The notes under the pieces are model-generated. The model saw nothing but the letters and a program-made list of their open reading frames with translations. It was not told the origin of the DNA and made no database searches. Below are positions 26,781-35,973 of a DNA stretch of 64,000 nt, in pieces. The stretch's first letter is position 1. Each line of letters starts with the position of its first letter. A program made the translations under genes and the position numbers. Origin of the DNA: Bradyrhizobium sp. 186 (GTDB lineage: Bacteria > Pseudomonadota > Alphaproteobacteria > Rhizobiales > Xanthobacteraceae); the NCBI RefSeq assembly GCF_023101685.1, contig NZ_CP082164.1, positions 9,703,001 to 9,767,000 on the forward strand, given 5' to 3'.

Positions 26781-28071
26781 CTAGTCACATTCGTATGTGG
26801 CGACGACCTGCGAAAAGTCGAGTTGCGCGAGAGCATCGCGGTCGATCCAAAAATGAAGCACACAACCAATGTTGGAGTGCCAATTGAAGAACGTGAGATC
26901 ACCTTGTATCTGGAGCAATAACATGTCCTCCAAATGCACCCTCCGTCGCATCTTGGGGGCCGCTGCCATATCCCAGCATCTGATGGAGCGCTGTGCTGAA
27001 ATGGCGATATTTCCCGTTTTCCACAGTCGGCGTTTTCCAATGATTCTGCCGCGCAAGATTTGCAACGTAACGGAGAGGGGCGTCATCGCGAGCATCGACA
27101 TCCTGGGCCACCATGCAACGGATCGTATGGCTGATGGCATTGCCTAGATCCGCCGTGATCTGGGTCGTGTACGTGGATACCTGTCCGTCCATCTTCTCAT
27201 AGGCCTGCACGACATCGACCAACCAAGACCTGAAGGCCGCCTTTGTGTCCGCATCGACGTCATCCATTGGGGTCAGCGCTCGACAACGCTCAAGCCACCC
27301 GATTGCACCGGCCCGAAGGCGCTTCAATTCCGCGGCGGCCTCATCGGTGAGCGGCTTGTAATAGGATCCAGATGTCAGATCGCGCAGTACGCGCGACAAT
27401 ACCGACCGAACCACATAGGTGATCAGGAGCCAGTTAAAGGGCCAATGCTCATCTTTCTCATATTCGGACGCTCTTCTAAATTGCAGCAGATCCCTTTCAT
27501 TGGGCTCGCCAGGGCCCAACGCCTTACATAATTCTTCGATCATGAGTTCACCTCCCACAGCGTCCTCCAGGAAATAGAAGTCGCGGAACAGCCGGAAGGA
27601 AAGCGGATATTTGAATTCGACCTTGGAATGAAAATCGATGGTCGGATCGAGCCATTTGACCTGGGCGTCACCGTCAGCGCCCGCCAGCGGCATCAGATCT
27701 GGCGGTGGCGCGCGGTCCGGATACGCGCCACCGGCGGTAGGGCTATAGAGTACGCGGCAAGGTGGATGTCCTTCGCCAACGAACACCGAGCTACAGAAGA
27801 AATAGAGCGTGCCTTGTTTCGGAAGCGGCGACCAACCGGAGCCAGGCACCTCGGCCAAGTCGATCTGGGCGACGAAAGTGAGCGCAACCGTCTCTAGCGT
27901 TTCGTTCGCCCTGACTTCCGCCGTTGGCCACTCGAGCTGCGGGGGCAGCTTGGGGAGACCGCCGAAGAAGCTTCGCGCCGGGTGGGTAAGAGGTACGGGC
28001 AGATCACTGCGTCTGACCAGCACTGCAGGCAGTGCCGTCTCTTCGACCTCGTCTCGTTCTGATAGCGCCAT
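26781..28071 (-). pseudogene. DUF1963 (YwqG-like) gene with a C-terminal frameshift
   Basis: From ATG 28069-28071 the frame reads MALSERDEVEETALPAVLVR and on through FGGLPKLPPQLEWP and TLYFFCSSVF, a DUF1963 protein, to HQMLGYGSGPQDATEG. It then goes out of register and stops at 26899. The neighbouring frame continues the family ending (VHLEDMLLLQIQGD, then HFWIDRDALAQLDFSQV) to a stop at 26781. Removing one G from the CCC run at 26939-26941 (GGG on the coding strand) joins the halves into 429 aa. So it is either a recent pseudogene or a base-calling error; function unknown. Confidence 0.8.
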
Positions 28072-28208
28072 CAAGACCACAACGACTCTAGCGTGTACCG
28101 CAGGGATCGAACCATTTCGCGAAACTTCGGGCAAGTGTTTCTTGTCTCGTGCGCGAGCGCTTCGTTGTGACCACGTGAGAGCTATTTGGCGGACCGCTGA
28201 GCGGTCGG

Positions 28209-29405
28209 CTAGGCGCCTCGTACTCGCTCGCCAGGAACCAAGCGCCCGAGCCGCTGCTGCACCGGGCGCCGCAGTTTGCGGCGCGACAGATATAGCAGGA
28301 CGCCGGTGACTGCGAACAGCGGCATCAGCGCCGCGGCAATCAAGAACGCGAGCTTGCCAGGCCAGCCCAAAATTGCGCCGCGGTGGATGTCGAGCACGTT
28401 GGCGATGATCTTCTCGCCGAACGTCTTGTCGGCATAGCGCTCCACGGAAATCAACTGCCCCGTGACCGCGTCGACGCGGAATTCGTCGCGGGTGGTATCG
28501 AGCGTGGAGTCCTTCCCCAACGACCGGATCCGTATCACCGTGCCGGGACCGGCGGGCAGCGTCAGCAGCGCCTTGGAGAAGCGGTCGCCCTCCCCGTGCA
28601 GGAAGGTCGACCACGCCCGATCGAAGCCGATCGGCTGAACCGTCTCGCGGGCGCCGGCTGCGCGCGACCCCTTCGGCTGCATCTTCGCCGCGGCCAGCTG
28701 CGGGCGCGACAGCAGCCAGACGACACCGTCCTTGTACCAGTCGAACGAGTACCAGAGTCCGGTCAGCGCCATCACCAGATAGATCGGCAAGACCCAGGTG
28801 CCGATGACTGCGTGCAGCGATCGATGCAGTCCGCGGCCACTGAGTCCGAGGTTCGGCTTCAGCCACATCTTCACCCTGCTTGCGCGGCGCGGCCAGCGCA
28901 GCACGAGGCCCGAGATCAGCATGACGATCAGGCCGAGCGCGGCGATGCCGGTGATCTGGCGTCCCCAACCCTTGGCGTCGCCAGGGATCAGCAGCCAGCG
29001 ATGCAGCCTGCGAACGGTCGCGAAGAACTCTTCGCCGCCCGGCGAGCCCAGCACGCGGGCGTCGTAGGGATCGACATAGAGCGAGGACGCTCGCGCGCCC
29101 TGCTCGTCGCGAGCGAAGCGGAGACGCACCGCCGCGGACGGGTCGCTCGCGAGCGTGACTGCGGAAACCTGGCCAAAGTCCTGTGCCGCTTTCAGGTGTG
29201 CGATCAGTTCGTCCGGCGTCAGCGCGGGCGCCGAGCGCGATGGGACCTGCATGATCCCGGCATTCAAATGGTCGAGGATCTCGTCCTCGAAGCTCATGAT
29301 CGCCCCCGTCAGGGCGATCAGCGCAAGCAACAGCGCGAGCACCAGGCCCGCGATGGAATGGATCTGGAGCAGAACGGCTTTGATTGCGCGTCCCGGCTCA
29401 CGCAT
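28209..29405 (-). CDS. PepSY-associated transmembrane protein (iron-linked)
   Basis: The 398-aa PepSY_TM protein has an N-terminal membrane helix (IHSIAGLVLALLLALIALTG), an extracytoplasmic PepSY part, further helices (ITGIAALGLIVMLISGLVLR; AVIGTWVLPIYLVMALTGLW) and a final helix before a basic tail. ATG 29405 fits a GGGAGGG ribosome site better than the GTG 6 nt upstream. It sits 63 nt after a TonB siderophore receptor, a common pair in which it is thought to help reduce or release iron from ferric siderophores (family inference). Confidence 0.88.
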   Translation of the reverse strand: MREPGRAIKAVLLQIHSIAGLVLALLLALIALTGAIMSFEDEILDHLNAGIMQVPSRSAPALTPDELIAHLKAAQDFGQVSAVTLASDPSAAVRLRFARDEQGARASSLYVDPYDARVLGSPGGEEFFATVRRLHRWLLIPGDAKGWGRQITGIAALGLIVMLISGLVLRWPRRASRVKMWLKPNLGLSGRGLHRSLHAVIGTWVLPIYLVMALTGLWYSFDWYKDGVVWLLSRPQLAAAKMQPKGSRAAGARETVQPIGFDRAWSTFLHGEGDRFSKALLTLPAGPGTVIRIRSLGKDSTLDTTRDEFRVDAVTGQLISVERYADKTFGEKIIANVLDIHRGAILGWPGKLAFLIAAALMPLFAVTGVLLYLSRRKLRRPVQQRLGRLVPGERVRGA

Positions 29406-29468
29406 CGACACGAACCCTCCCGATCGACACGACCAGCAAACCGGAATTTTTGCGCCGCATCCCCATCG

Positions 29469-31793
29469 CTAGAACTTCACGGTTGCCGACAGCGACACGC
29501 GCCGCGCGTCACCGATCGCGACGTTTAAATTGTTGACGGCGGAGGGATAGTAGACGGTGTCGAACAGGTTCTTGACGTTGAGTTGGTAGATTACCGGGAA
29601 CTGTCCGTACTTCGTTTCATAGGTCGCGAAAATGTCCGCGACGACATAGGACGGCAGCACGAAGGTGTTGGTGGAATCGCCGGGACGGTCCCCGACATAG
29701 CGCGCGCCGCCGCCGAGGCGGAGCTGGCCCGGCAATGCGGTTCCGAAGTCGTAGACCAGATAGAGCGAGGCGGTGTTCAAGGCGACGTTTTGAAGCTTCT
29801 TGCCATACAAGGTCGGATCCTCGGACGCTGTCACGCGCGCGTCGGTGTAGCCATAGCTACCGATCATGCTCCAGCTATCAGTGAGTCTTCCGGTGACGTC
29901 CACCTCGACGCCCCGCGAATGGGCGCGGCCGACGGTGTGAATCTCGACGACGTTTGCGCTGTTGGTCTGCGTTGTTTGCACGTTCTTCTTATCGAGGTCG
30001 TACAGCGCCACTGTGCCGGAGGTGCGCTGATTGAAATCGAACTTGACGCCTGTCTCGTACGACACGCCTTCTTCCGGCGCGACGTTGGAGCCGATCACGG
30101 CACCGATCGGAGCGATGGTCGAGTTCGGCTTCAGCGACTGCGTATAGCTCGCATAGAGCGAGATCTGATCGGTGAGCTTGAAAATGGCGCCTCCAAGCGG
30201 GAGGACCTTGTCCGCAGACACATTGGTGTTGGTGACGAAGGGCTTGCCGCGTCCGGCCAGCTGATCGTAATCCATGTAGCGCACGCCGCCGACCAAGGCG
30301 AGCCGTTCGGTCAGATGCAGCGTGTCCTGGAAGAACATCGACCATTGGCCAAGCTTGTCGGTCTGGGCACTGTCGGCCGCAACCACAGTGGTGCCCGGTC
30401 CAATCAAACCATAGACCGGATTATAGATATTAATGGGCGGGGTTGCCTGACGGATCAGATTGTCGCGATAGATGGTGCGATACTGGCCGTCGCCGCCGAA
30501 CAGCACCTCGTTGCGCATGTTGCCGAGCCAGAAACCACCTGAGATATATGATGTCCCATAGCTCGAATTGCTGAACGAGCCCTGCGTGCCGTCATTGCTG
30601 CGCGTCTCTGCGCCGGTCGTGAAATTGATGCCGGTGATGCGGAGCTGGTTGGCGCTGAAGGTTTCGGTGTTGTAGCTGTAGCCCGCGTAGAGCTTCCAGT
30701 CCTGATTGAGGCGATGCTCGACCGAGGCCTGGATCAGATCCGACGTGCCCCATGTGTTGTTGAAGGGCTCGTCGAGCCGGCGCGTGGCGGGCACCGCCAA
30801 GGGCGCCTTGGTGACCGGGTTGAAGGCCGTGCCGCGGTCGAACGGATAGATGAACTCGCGATGCTCGTAGTTGAGCTGGACCGTGGTGTCCTGACCGTAC
30901 CAGGCCAGTGACGGCGCGATCAGCATCTCGCGGTGGCGTCCAAAGTTCCGCCAATAATCCTCGCTGACCCCGTAGCCGATGAAGCGATAGGCAAGGCCCT
31001 GATCGCCGATCGGACCGGTGATGTCGAAGGTGCCGTCAGCGCCGCTGCGGTTGTTCGCGAAGGTCGAGCCGAGCACGGTGACCGAGCCGTACTGGTAGAG
31101 CTCCGGACGCTTGCTGATGGTGTTGACGATGCCGCCGGGATCCATGATGCCGTAGAGCATCGTGGCCGGGCCCTTCAGCACTTCGACGCTTTCGACCGCG
31201 GCGTTCAGGCTACGACCCTGCACCACCGGCATGCCGTTGCGCATGATCGAGCCGTCGCGGTTGTCGCCAAAGCCACGGCGGATGACCGCGTCCTGGCTGC
31301 CGGCGAGCGTGTTGGTCTGGGTGATGCCGGAGACATTGCCGAGTGCATCGTCGATGTTGCGCGGCAGCTGATCCTTCAGGACCTGCGCGGGCACGACGTT
31401 GACGGCCTGCGAGGTGTCGAGGGGCGAGGCGCCCGAGCGTAGCGTGGTCGCACTCGGCATCGCACGATAGCCGAGCTTTGCGGCCTGTTGTGCGGCAGCT
31501 TCAGCTGCGGCGCGTTCCGACAGCGTCGGCGCCGCGGGTGCGGGATTTCGATTGCGCTGACGTGCTGCGGTTTGCGCGCGGCGTGAAGGCTGTTCCGATG
31601 CGCGTGCCGGTTTGGGTCGCTGCGTCGGCGCGTCCACCTTCACCGGCGGCAGCGCCGATTGTGCCTGCGCAGGCATCGTATCGAAGGGACATTCGGTGAG
31701 CAGGACGGCTGCTCCGATGAGAAGACCTGCGCGGCTCTTGCCGGCACGATTTCGATGGCCGCTGACGCGCTGACCATCCACGTAGGCACGCAC
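29469..31793 (-). CDS. TonB-dependent siderophore receptor
   Basis: The 774-aa receptor has an N-terminal signal-like segment (GLLIGAAVLLTECPFDTMPA), a Pro/Arg/Ala-rich linker, a plug domain (NVVPAQVLKDQLPRNIDDAL; VEVLKGPATMLYGIMDPGGI) and a 22-strand barrel ending in ARRVSLSATVKF with the terminal Phe needed for assembly. The start is a GTG at 31791-31793 with a weak ribosome site. It imports ferric siderophore with TonB/ExbBD. An IS701-family element lies about 110 bp upstream and may affect its expression. Confidence 0.93.
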   Translation of the reverse strand: MRAYVDGQRVSGHRNRAGKSRAGLLIGAAVLLTECPFDTMPAQAQSALPPVKVDAPTQRPKPARASEQPSRRAQTAARQRNRNPAPAAPTLSERAAAEAAAQQAAKLGYRAMPSATTLRSGASPLDTSQAVNVVPAQVLKDQLPRNIDDALGNVSGITQTNTLAGSQDAVIRRGFGDNRDGSIMRNGMPVVQGRSLNAAVESVEVLKGPATMLYGIMDPGGIVNTISKRPELYQYGSVTVLGSTFANNRSGADGTFDITGPIGDQGLAYRFIGYGVSEDYWRNFGRHREMLIAPSLAWYGQDTTVQLNYEHREFIYPFDRGTAFNPVTKAPLAVPATRRLDEPFNNTWGTSDLIQASVEHRLNQDWKLYAGYSYNTETFSANQLRITGINFTTGAETRSNDGTQGSFSNSSYGTSYISGGFWLGNMRNEVLFGGDGQYRTIYRDNLIRQATPPINIYNPVYGLIGPGTTVVAADSAQTDKLGQWSMFFQDTLHLTERLALVGGVRYMDYDQLAGRGKPFVTNTNVSADKVLPLGGAIFKLTDQISLYASYTQSLKPNSTIAPIGAVIGSNVAPEEGVSYETGVKFDFNQRTSGTVALYDLDKKNVQTTQTNSANVVEIHTVGRAHSRGVEVDVTGRLTDSWSMIGSYGYTDARVTASEDPTLYGKKLQNVALNTASLYLVYDFGTALPGQLRLGGGARYVGDRPGDSTNTFVLPSYVVADIFATYETKYGQFPVIYQLNVKNLFDTVYYPSAVNNLNVAIGDARRVSLSATVKF

Positions 31794-31894
31794 TTTCGAT
31801 TCACTTCCAAGTCAGAGACAGCATTGAAGTTGGCGCGTCTAGCAGCCGCTGCGAATGAAGAGAACCGTAGGTGGCGTTGAATCCCTCTAGTGTT

Positions 31895-31906
31895 GAATCG
31901 TTCTAG
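31895..31906 (-). promoter_or_regulatory. Possible iron-control (Irr/ICE-like) half site
   Basis: The minus strand reads CTAGAACGATTC, resembling the core of rhizobial Irr boxes (TTTAGAA-N3-TTCTAAA). It lies about 100 bp upstream of the TonB receptor and is cut off by the IS element at the duplicated CTAG. The match is partial and based on memory of the consensus, so this is tentative. Confidence 0.3.
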
Positions 31907-33341
31907 CATTACAGTTGCTTTGTTTGCGGGCTTCTGAATCCATGGGCAACCATGATTCGAATGTCGTGGACGCGGGCCGCGTCGGTTGAGGAGACGCTTG
32001 CGTTGTGGGCGGCGTCGCTTCGAGAGATCAAGCAACGGATACGTCCGTTGTTCACGCAAGAGCGTGTGGCGACGAATGCAGGCTTGTTCCTGGAAGGTCT
32101 GCTCGGAGATGAGCAGCGCAAGACCGGCTGGATGCGCGCGGAGGCGGCTGGCGATCCTGGCCCATGGCGTCAGCAGGCGATCCTGGGTCGTGGAGATTGG
32201 GACGCTGATGCCCTGCGCGACATCGTCCGGGACTATGTCATCGAGCACTTGGCGGATGACGATGCGGTGCTGGTGATCGACGAGACCGGCTTTCTCAAGC
32301 AGGGTAAGGCCTCATGCGGAGTGGCACGGCAATACACTGGTTCGGCAGGGAAGATTACGAACTGCCAGATCGGCGTCTTCGCTACCTACGTTTCGCGTCA
32401 TGGTCATGCGTTCATCGATCGCGCGTTGTATCTTCCGAAGGAATGGACCGACGATCCAGATCGTCTGGAAGCCGCATACGTGCCTGCCGATGTCGGCTTT
32501 GCGACCAAACCAAAGCTTGCGACGAGAATGATCGCACGTGCGATAGCCGCGTCTGTACCATTCAAGTGGGTTGCCGGTGACACGGTCTACGGTGTTGGCG
32601 ATATCGAACAGCAGCTACGGCGGGCAGGCAAAGGCTATGTGCTCGGGGTCAGCAGCTCTCATGTCTTCCGATCCTGGGGCAAGCGACAGCCGGTCGCCGG
32701 CAAGGCCGAAGACATCGCCCGGACGCGGCGCCCGTCCGACTGGAAGCGCTTGTCGGCGGGAGCCGGAACCAAAGGACCGAGGCTGCATGACTGGTGTTAT
32801 CTCGAACTGGCCGATCTCGAGGTCGAGCAGTTCAACAGCGCAAATGATGGTTTATGGACGCGCGGTCTGCTGATCCGTCGCCATATCGCCGATGGCGATC
32901 TCGCCTTCTTCACCACCTGGTGCCCAGCGGGAACATCAATTGAAACGCTGGTCGCGGTCGAAGGCCATCGATGGGCGATCGAGGACAGCTTTGAAACCGC
33001 GAAAAACGAGTTCGGGCTCGATCACAACGAGAGCAGGTCCTGGCATGGCTGGCATCGCCACGTGTCCCTGGTGATGCTCGCCTTCGCCATGATGGCGGCG
33101 ATCCGCCATCGCGCCAATCCGCCACCGCCCAAAAAAACCAAACGCCGCCCCCCGGCAAAAGCCAAAGCACACCCACGCCGCCACTGATCCGTTGGTCAAT
33201 CCAGGAAATCCGCCGCATCGCCATCAGGCTTGCTCGAAAGCGGATCCAACCCGCGCATGTCATCGCATGGTCATTCTGGCGCAGAGCTCACCAGGCTGCC
33301 GCTCAGCGCGCGCATCTCAAAGCAAAACGGCAACTGTAATG
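31907..33341 (+). mobile_element. IS701-family insertion sequence with CTAG target duplication
   Basis: The ends are inverted repeats beginning CATTACAGTTGC (left, from 31907) and GCAACTGTAATG (right, to 33341), and the match continues imperfectly inward. Both ends are flanked by CTAG (31903-31906 and 33342-33345), fitting the 4-bp YTAR target duplication of IS701 elements. The 1,435-bp element carries one intact transposase gene. Intact ends, open gene and target duplication suggest a fairly recent insertion. Confidence 0.9.
31952..33187 (+). CDS. IS701-family DDE transposase
   Basis: The 411-aa transposase shows the DDE catalytic residues in DDAVLVIDETGFLKQG (Asp about 109), FKWVAGDTVYGVG (Asp about 210) and HRWAIEDSFETAKNEFGLDH (Glu about 343), with the C-terminal HRHVSLVMLAFAMMAAIRHR typical of IS701. 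The C-terminus is a basic Pro/Lys tail. The frame is intact from ATG 31952 to 33187, so it is probably active. Confidence 0.93.
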   Translation: MIRMSWTRAASVEETLALWAASLREIKQRIRPLFTQERVATNAGLFLEGLLGDEQRKTGWMRAEAAGDPGPWRQQAILGRGDWDADALRDIVRDYVIEHLADDDAVLVIDETGFLKQGKASCGVARQYTGSAGKITNCQIGVFATYVSRHGHAFIDRALYLPKEWTDDPDRLEAAYVPADVGFATKPKLATRMIARAIAASVPFKWVAGDTVYGVGDIEQQLRRAGKGYVLGVSSSHVFRSWGKRQPVAGKAEDIARTRRPSDWKRLSAGAGTKGPRLHDWCYLELADLEVEQFNSANDGLWTRGLLIRRHIADGDLAFFTTWCPAGTSIETLVAVEGHRWAIEDSFETAKNEFGLDHNESRSWHGWHRHVSLVMLAFAMMAAIRHRANPPPPKKTKRRPPAKAKAHPRRH

Positions 33342-33430
33342 CTAGGCGTAGACGGACGCCGGGCGGCAATCACCGATTGCGGTTGCGCTAGATCGCGACA
33401 CGTTGTGCGTGAGTTCGCGACAGTTGCAAT

Positions 33431-33458
33431 CGGGCCGCGGCTCGCGCTACGCGGCCCG
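33431..33458 (-). terminator. GC-rich hairpin after the DapA-family gene
   Basis: CGGGCCGCG / CGCGGCCCG arms (9 bp, 10-nt loop) lie 5 bp beyond the stop of the gene ending at 33464. There is no T-run, so it is terminator-like only. Confidence 0.5.
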
Positions 33459-33463
33459 CGATC

Positions 33464-34348
33464 TCACGCGATGGCGGGCGTCGTCAACTCGTCGAGCTTG
33501 CGCTTGAGCGCGGCGCCGTCAGACAGGGCACGCAGCGGCGGACGCACACGCAACCAGCCTGCATCGCCCGTCTGCACGGCGAGAATGGCCTTCAGTGTCG
33601 CGAGAAAGCATGGTGTCTTCACCACAATGTCGATCGCGGCTTGCATCCGCGCTTCGACATCCTTGCCGTCGATCATCGCCTTGACCAGCTCCGGCGCGAT
33701 ATTGGCCATGCCGCAGATGGTGCCGGCGCCGCCGGCGGCAATCGCGCGAGCGATGTCGGCTTCGTTGCCGACGGTGATGGCGAGTTCGGGCGCAGCGGCG
33801 CGAAACGCCTGGAACTGCTTGAAGTCGCCGCTGGAGTCCTTCAGGCCGGCGACCAGCTTGCCGTAACGCTTGCGCAGATTCGCGGCGATGGCGGTCGGGA
33901 TCGCAACGCCGGAGACCTGCGGGATATGATAGAGCGAGGCGCGCAGGCGTTCGTCGGCGACCCCATCGATGATCGCGGCAAAGGCATCCTCGATGCCTTC
34001 AGGCGTGACGTTGCGATCGAAGTACGGCGGCAAGAACAGCACGTGGCGCAGGCCGAGGCCGAGCACGGCGCGCGTCAGCGCGATGCTGTCGCTGATAGCG
34101 GGAAATCCGCCGCCGATCCCGATGCGCTCCGCCGCGACGCCGGCCTTGAGCACGGCTTCAATGGTCGCGACGCGTTCGTCGACGTTGAACGAGGTGCCCT
34201 CGCCGGTGGTGCCGAACAGCACGACGCCGTCGACGCCTTTGCTGAAGAGCTGCCTGGCGTGGCCGGCGAGCTTGGCGGAATCCACGCTGCCATCCGGCGC
34301 AAGCGGCGTTGCCGACGCCACCCAGAACCCGCGAATTGCCTTCGTCAT
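33464..34348 (-). CDS. DapA-family aldolase/dehydratase
   Basis: The 294-aa barrel protein has GTTGEGTSFNVDERVATIEA (substrate TTGE loop), SLYHIPQVSGVAIP (catalytic Tyr) and the Schiff-base Lys in VAGLKDSSGDFKQF. It is a pyruvate- or keto-acid-type class I aldolase/dehydratase rather than housekeeping DapA, judging by its divergence from a glcD-like oxidase and a GntR gene. ATG 34346-34348 has GGTGG upstream; a second ATG 12 nt earlier has no ribosome site. The substrate is unknown. Confidence 0.88.
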   Translation of the reverse strand: MTKAIRGFWVASATPLAPDGSVDSAKLAGHARQLFSKGVDGVVLFGTTGEGTSFNVDERVATIEAVLKAGVAAERIGIGGGFPAISDSIALTRAVLGLGLRHVLFLPPYFDRNVTPEGIEDAFAAIIDGVADERLRASLYHIPQVSGVAIPTAIAANLRKRYGKLVAGLKDSSGDFKQFQAFRAAAPELAITVGNEADIARAIAAGGAGTICGMANIAPELVKAMIDGKDVEARMQAAIDIVVKTPCFLATLKAILAVQTGDAGWLRVRPPLRALSDGAALKRKLDELTTPAIA

Positions 34349-34391
34349 GACACCACCCATTGCTGCGGCTTCGGAATAAGCCCCTGATCCA

Positions 34392-34421
34392 TAATGATCT
34401 TCGGGGTAATGATCTTCGGGG
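34392..34421. repeat. 15-bp tandem duplication in the divergent promoter region
   Basis: TAATGATCTTCGGGG is repeated twice without a gap, 44 bp upstream of the DapA-family start. It is probably a slippage duplication in the leader; no function is evident. Confidence 0.7.
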
Positions 34422-34449
34422 TTGACTGAAGCCTTGTTTTTGCTTTTAT

Positions 34450-34468
34450 CTTGTACCTTACATACAAG
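34450..34468. promoter_or_regulatory. Dyad for the GntR regulator
   Basis: CTTGTA-7 nt-TACAAG lies midway between the divergent DapA-family and FAD-oxidase genes. FadR-type GntR proteins often bind TTGTNNNACAA-like dyads, and such a regulator is encoded two genes away, so this is a plausible operator (inference). Confidence 0.5.
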
Positions 34469-34534
34469 GTGGATGCAATTCCCTCGCCGCAGTGACGTGC
34501 AACAGCCGCCCGGCGTGATCCACAAGAGGTCTTC

Positions 34535-35947
34535 ATGGACATGGTGACCGCCATCGAACGGTCCGAACAATTGCTCGGCGCCCTGTGCGAGAGGCTCGGT
34601 GCGGCCGCCGTGCTGACCGGCAAAGATGTGCCTACACGCAATTGCAACGACTGGAGCGCGAGCCTGCCGCAAACCCCGCTTGCGGTGATCCGTCCGCTCG
34701 ACGCGCAAGGTGTCTCCGATGCGATCGCGACATGCCGAGAGGCGCGGCTGCCCTTCGTGCCGCAGGGCGGGTTGACCGGGCTCTGCCGCGGCGCCTCGCC
34801 CGAGCCGGGCTGGGTCGCGATTTCGCTCGAACGGATGACCGGCATCGAGGAGATCGATCGCGCGTCGGCGACGATGACGGTGAAGGCCGGCACGCCGCTG
34901 GAAACGATCCAGAAGGCCGCGGACGAAGCCGGCTTCTTCTTTCCGCTCGATCTTGGCTCGCGCGGCTCCTGCGCCATCGGCGGCAACCTCTCCACCAACG
35001 CCGGCGGCAATCGCGTGATCCGTTACGGCATGGCGCGCGAACTGGTGCTCGGGCTCGAAGTGGTGCTGCCTGACGGCACCATCATCACCAGTCTCAACAA
35101 GCTGATGAAGAACAATGCCGGCTACGATTTGAAGCACCTCTTCATCGGCTCGGAAGGCACGCTCGGCATCATCACCCGCGTGGTGCTGCGGCTGTTTCCA
35201 AAACCGCGCTCGACCATGGCCGCGCTGTGCGCGGTGAAGGACTATGCGGCGGTGATCGCGCTGCTCGATGCGGCGCGCTCTGGACTGGGCCCGCTGCTAT
35301 CGGCGTTCGAGGTGATGTGGCCGGACTATTGGGACGTCATTACGACGCGCGCCGGGGTCAAGCCGCCGGTTGGCGCCGGCCACGGCCTCTACGTGCTGGT
35401 GGAGGCGCAGGGCACCGACGAGAGCCTGGATGCGCCGCGCTTCCAGAACTGGCTTGAAGAACTGATGGAGCGCCGGCTGCTCGTGGATGCCGCGGTGGCG
35501 CAATCGCTGGCACAGACCCAGGCGTTCTGGCGGGTGCGCGACATCTGCGCCGAGTTCGGCCAGGTGCTGGGGCTGCACATCTCCTACGACATCGGCCTTG
35601 CCGTGGCGCGGATGGACGAGTTCGTCACGCGCTGCAAGGCCGCGCTCGCCACGGGCATCAAGGGATGCGAGAGCGTCTATTACGGCCATATCGGCGACGG
35701 CAATCTGCATCTGGTCTCCTGGGTCACGGGCCTGTCCGTCGAGCAACAGCCGAAGGAAGAGATGGACACGATCATCTATAGCCTCGTGCGCGAGATGGGC
35801 GGCAGCGTCTCAGCCGAGCACGGCATTGGCACTCTGAAGAAAAAGTGGCTGGGGCATGCGCGCAGCGAAGCCGAGATCGCGCTGATGCGAACGCTAAAGG
35901 CCGCGCTCGATCCCGATCATCTGCTCAATCCCGGCAAGGTAATCTGA
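34535..35947 (+). CDS. FAD-binding D-2-hydroxyacid dehydrogenase (GlcD/D2HGDH type)
   Basis: The 470-aa oxidase has a PCMH FAD-binding half (PQGGLTGLCRGASPEPGWVA; DLGSRGSCAIGGNLSTNAGG) and a C-terminal FAD-oxidase_C half with metal-site histidines in GHIGDGNLHLVS and the signature VSAEHGIGTLKKKWL. The family oxidises D-lactate, D-2-hydroxyglutarate or glycolate-like acids to keto acids. AGAGGTCTTC precedes the ATG. It is divergent from the DapA-family gene and followed by a GntR regulator, forming one catabolic locus. Confidence 0.9.
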   Translation: MDMVTAIERSEQLLGALCERLGAAAVLTGKDVPTRNCNDWSASLPQTPLAVIRPLDAQGVSDAIATCREARLPFVPQGGLTGLCRGASPEPGWVAISLERMTGIEEIDRASATMTVKAGTPLETIQKAADEAGFFFPLDLGSRGSCAIGGNLSTNAGGNRVIRYGMARELVLGLEVVLPDGTIITSLNKLMKNNAGYDLKHLFIGSEGTLGIITRVVLRLFPKPRSTMAALCAVKDYAAVIALLDAARSGLGPLLSAFEVMWPDYWDVITTRAGVKPPVGAGHGLYVLVEAQGTDESLDAPRFQNWLEELMERRLLVDAAVAQSLAQTQAFWRVRDICAEFGQVLGLHISYDIGLAVARMDEFVTRCKAALATGIKGCESVYYGHIGDGNLHLVSWVTGLSVEQQPKEEMDTIIYSLVREMGGSVSAEHGIGTLKKKWLGHARSEAEIALMRTLKAALDPDHLLNPGKVI

Positions 35948-35973
35948 CCGGCGCAATCCGACGGGGAGAGCCG

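Noticed and set aside
28072..28968. Upstream extension of the DUF1963 frame
   Set aside because: It overlaps the PepSY gene antiparallel in register and reads as Arg/His-rich noise before the ATG at 28071.
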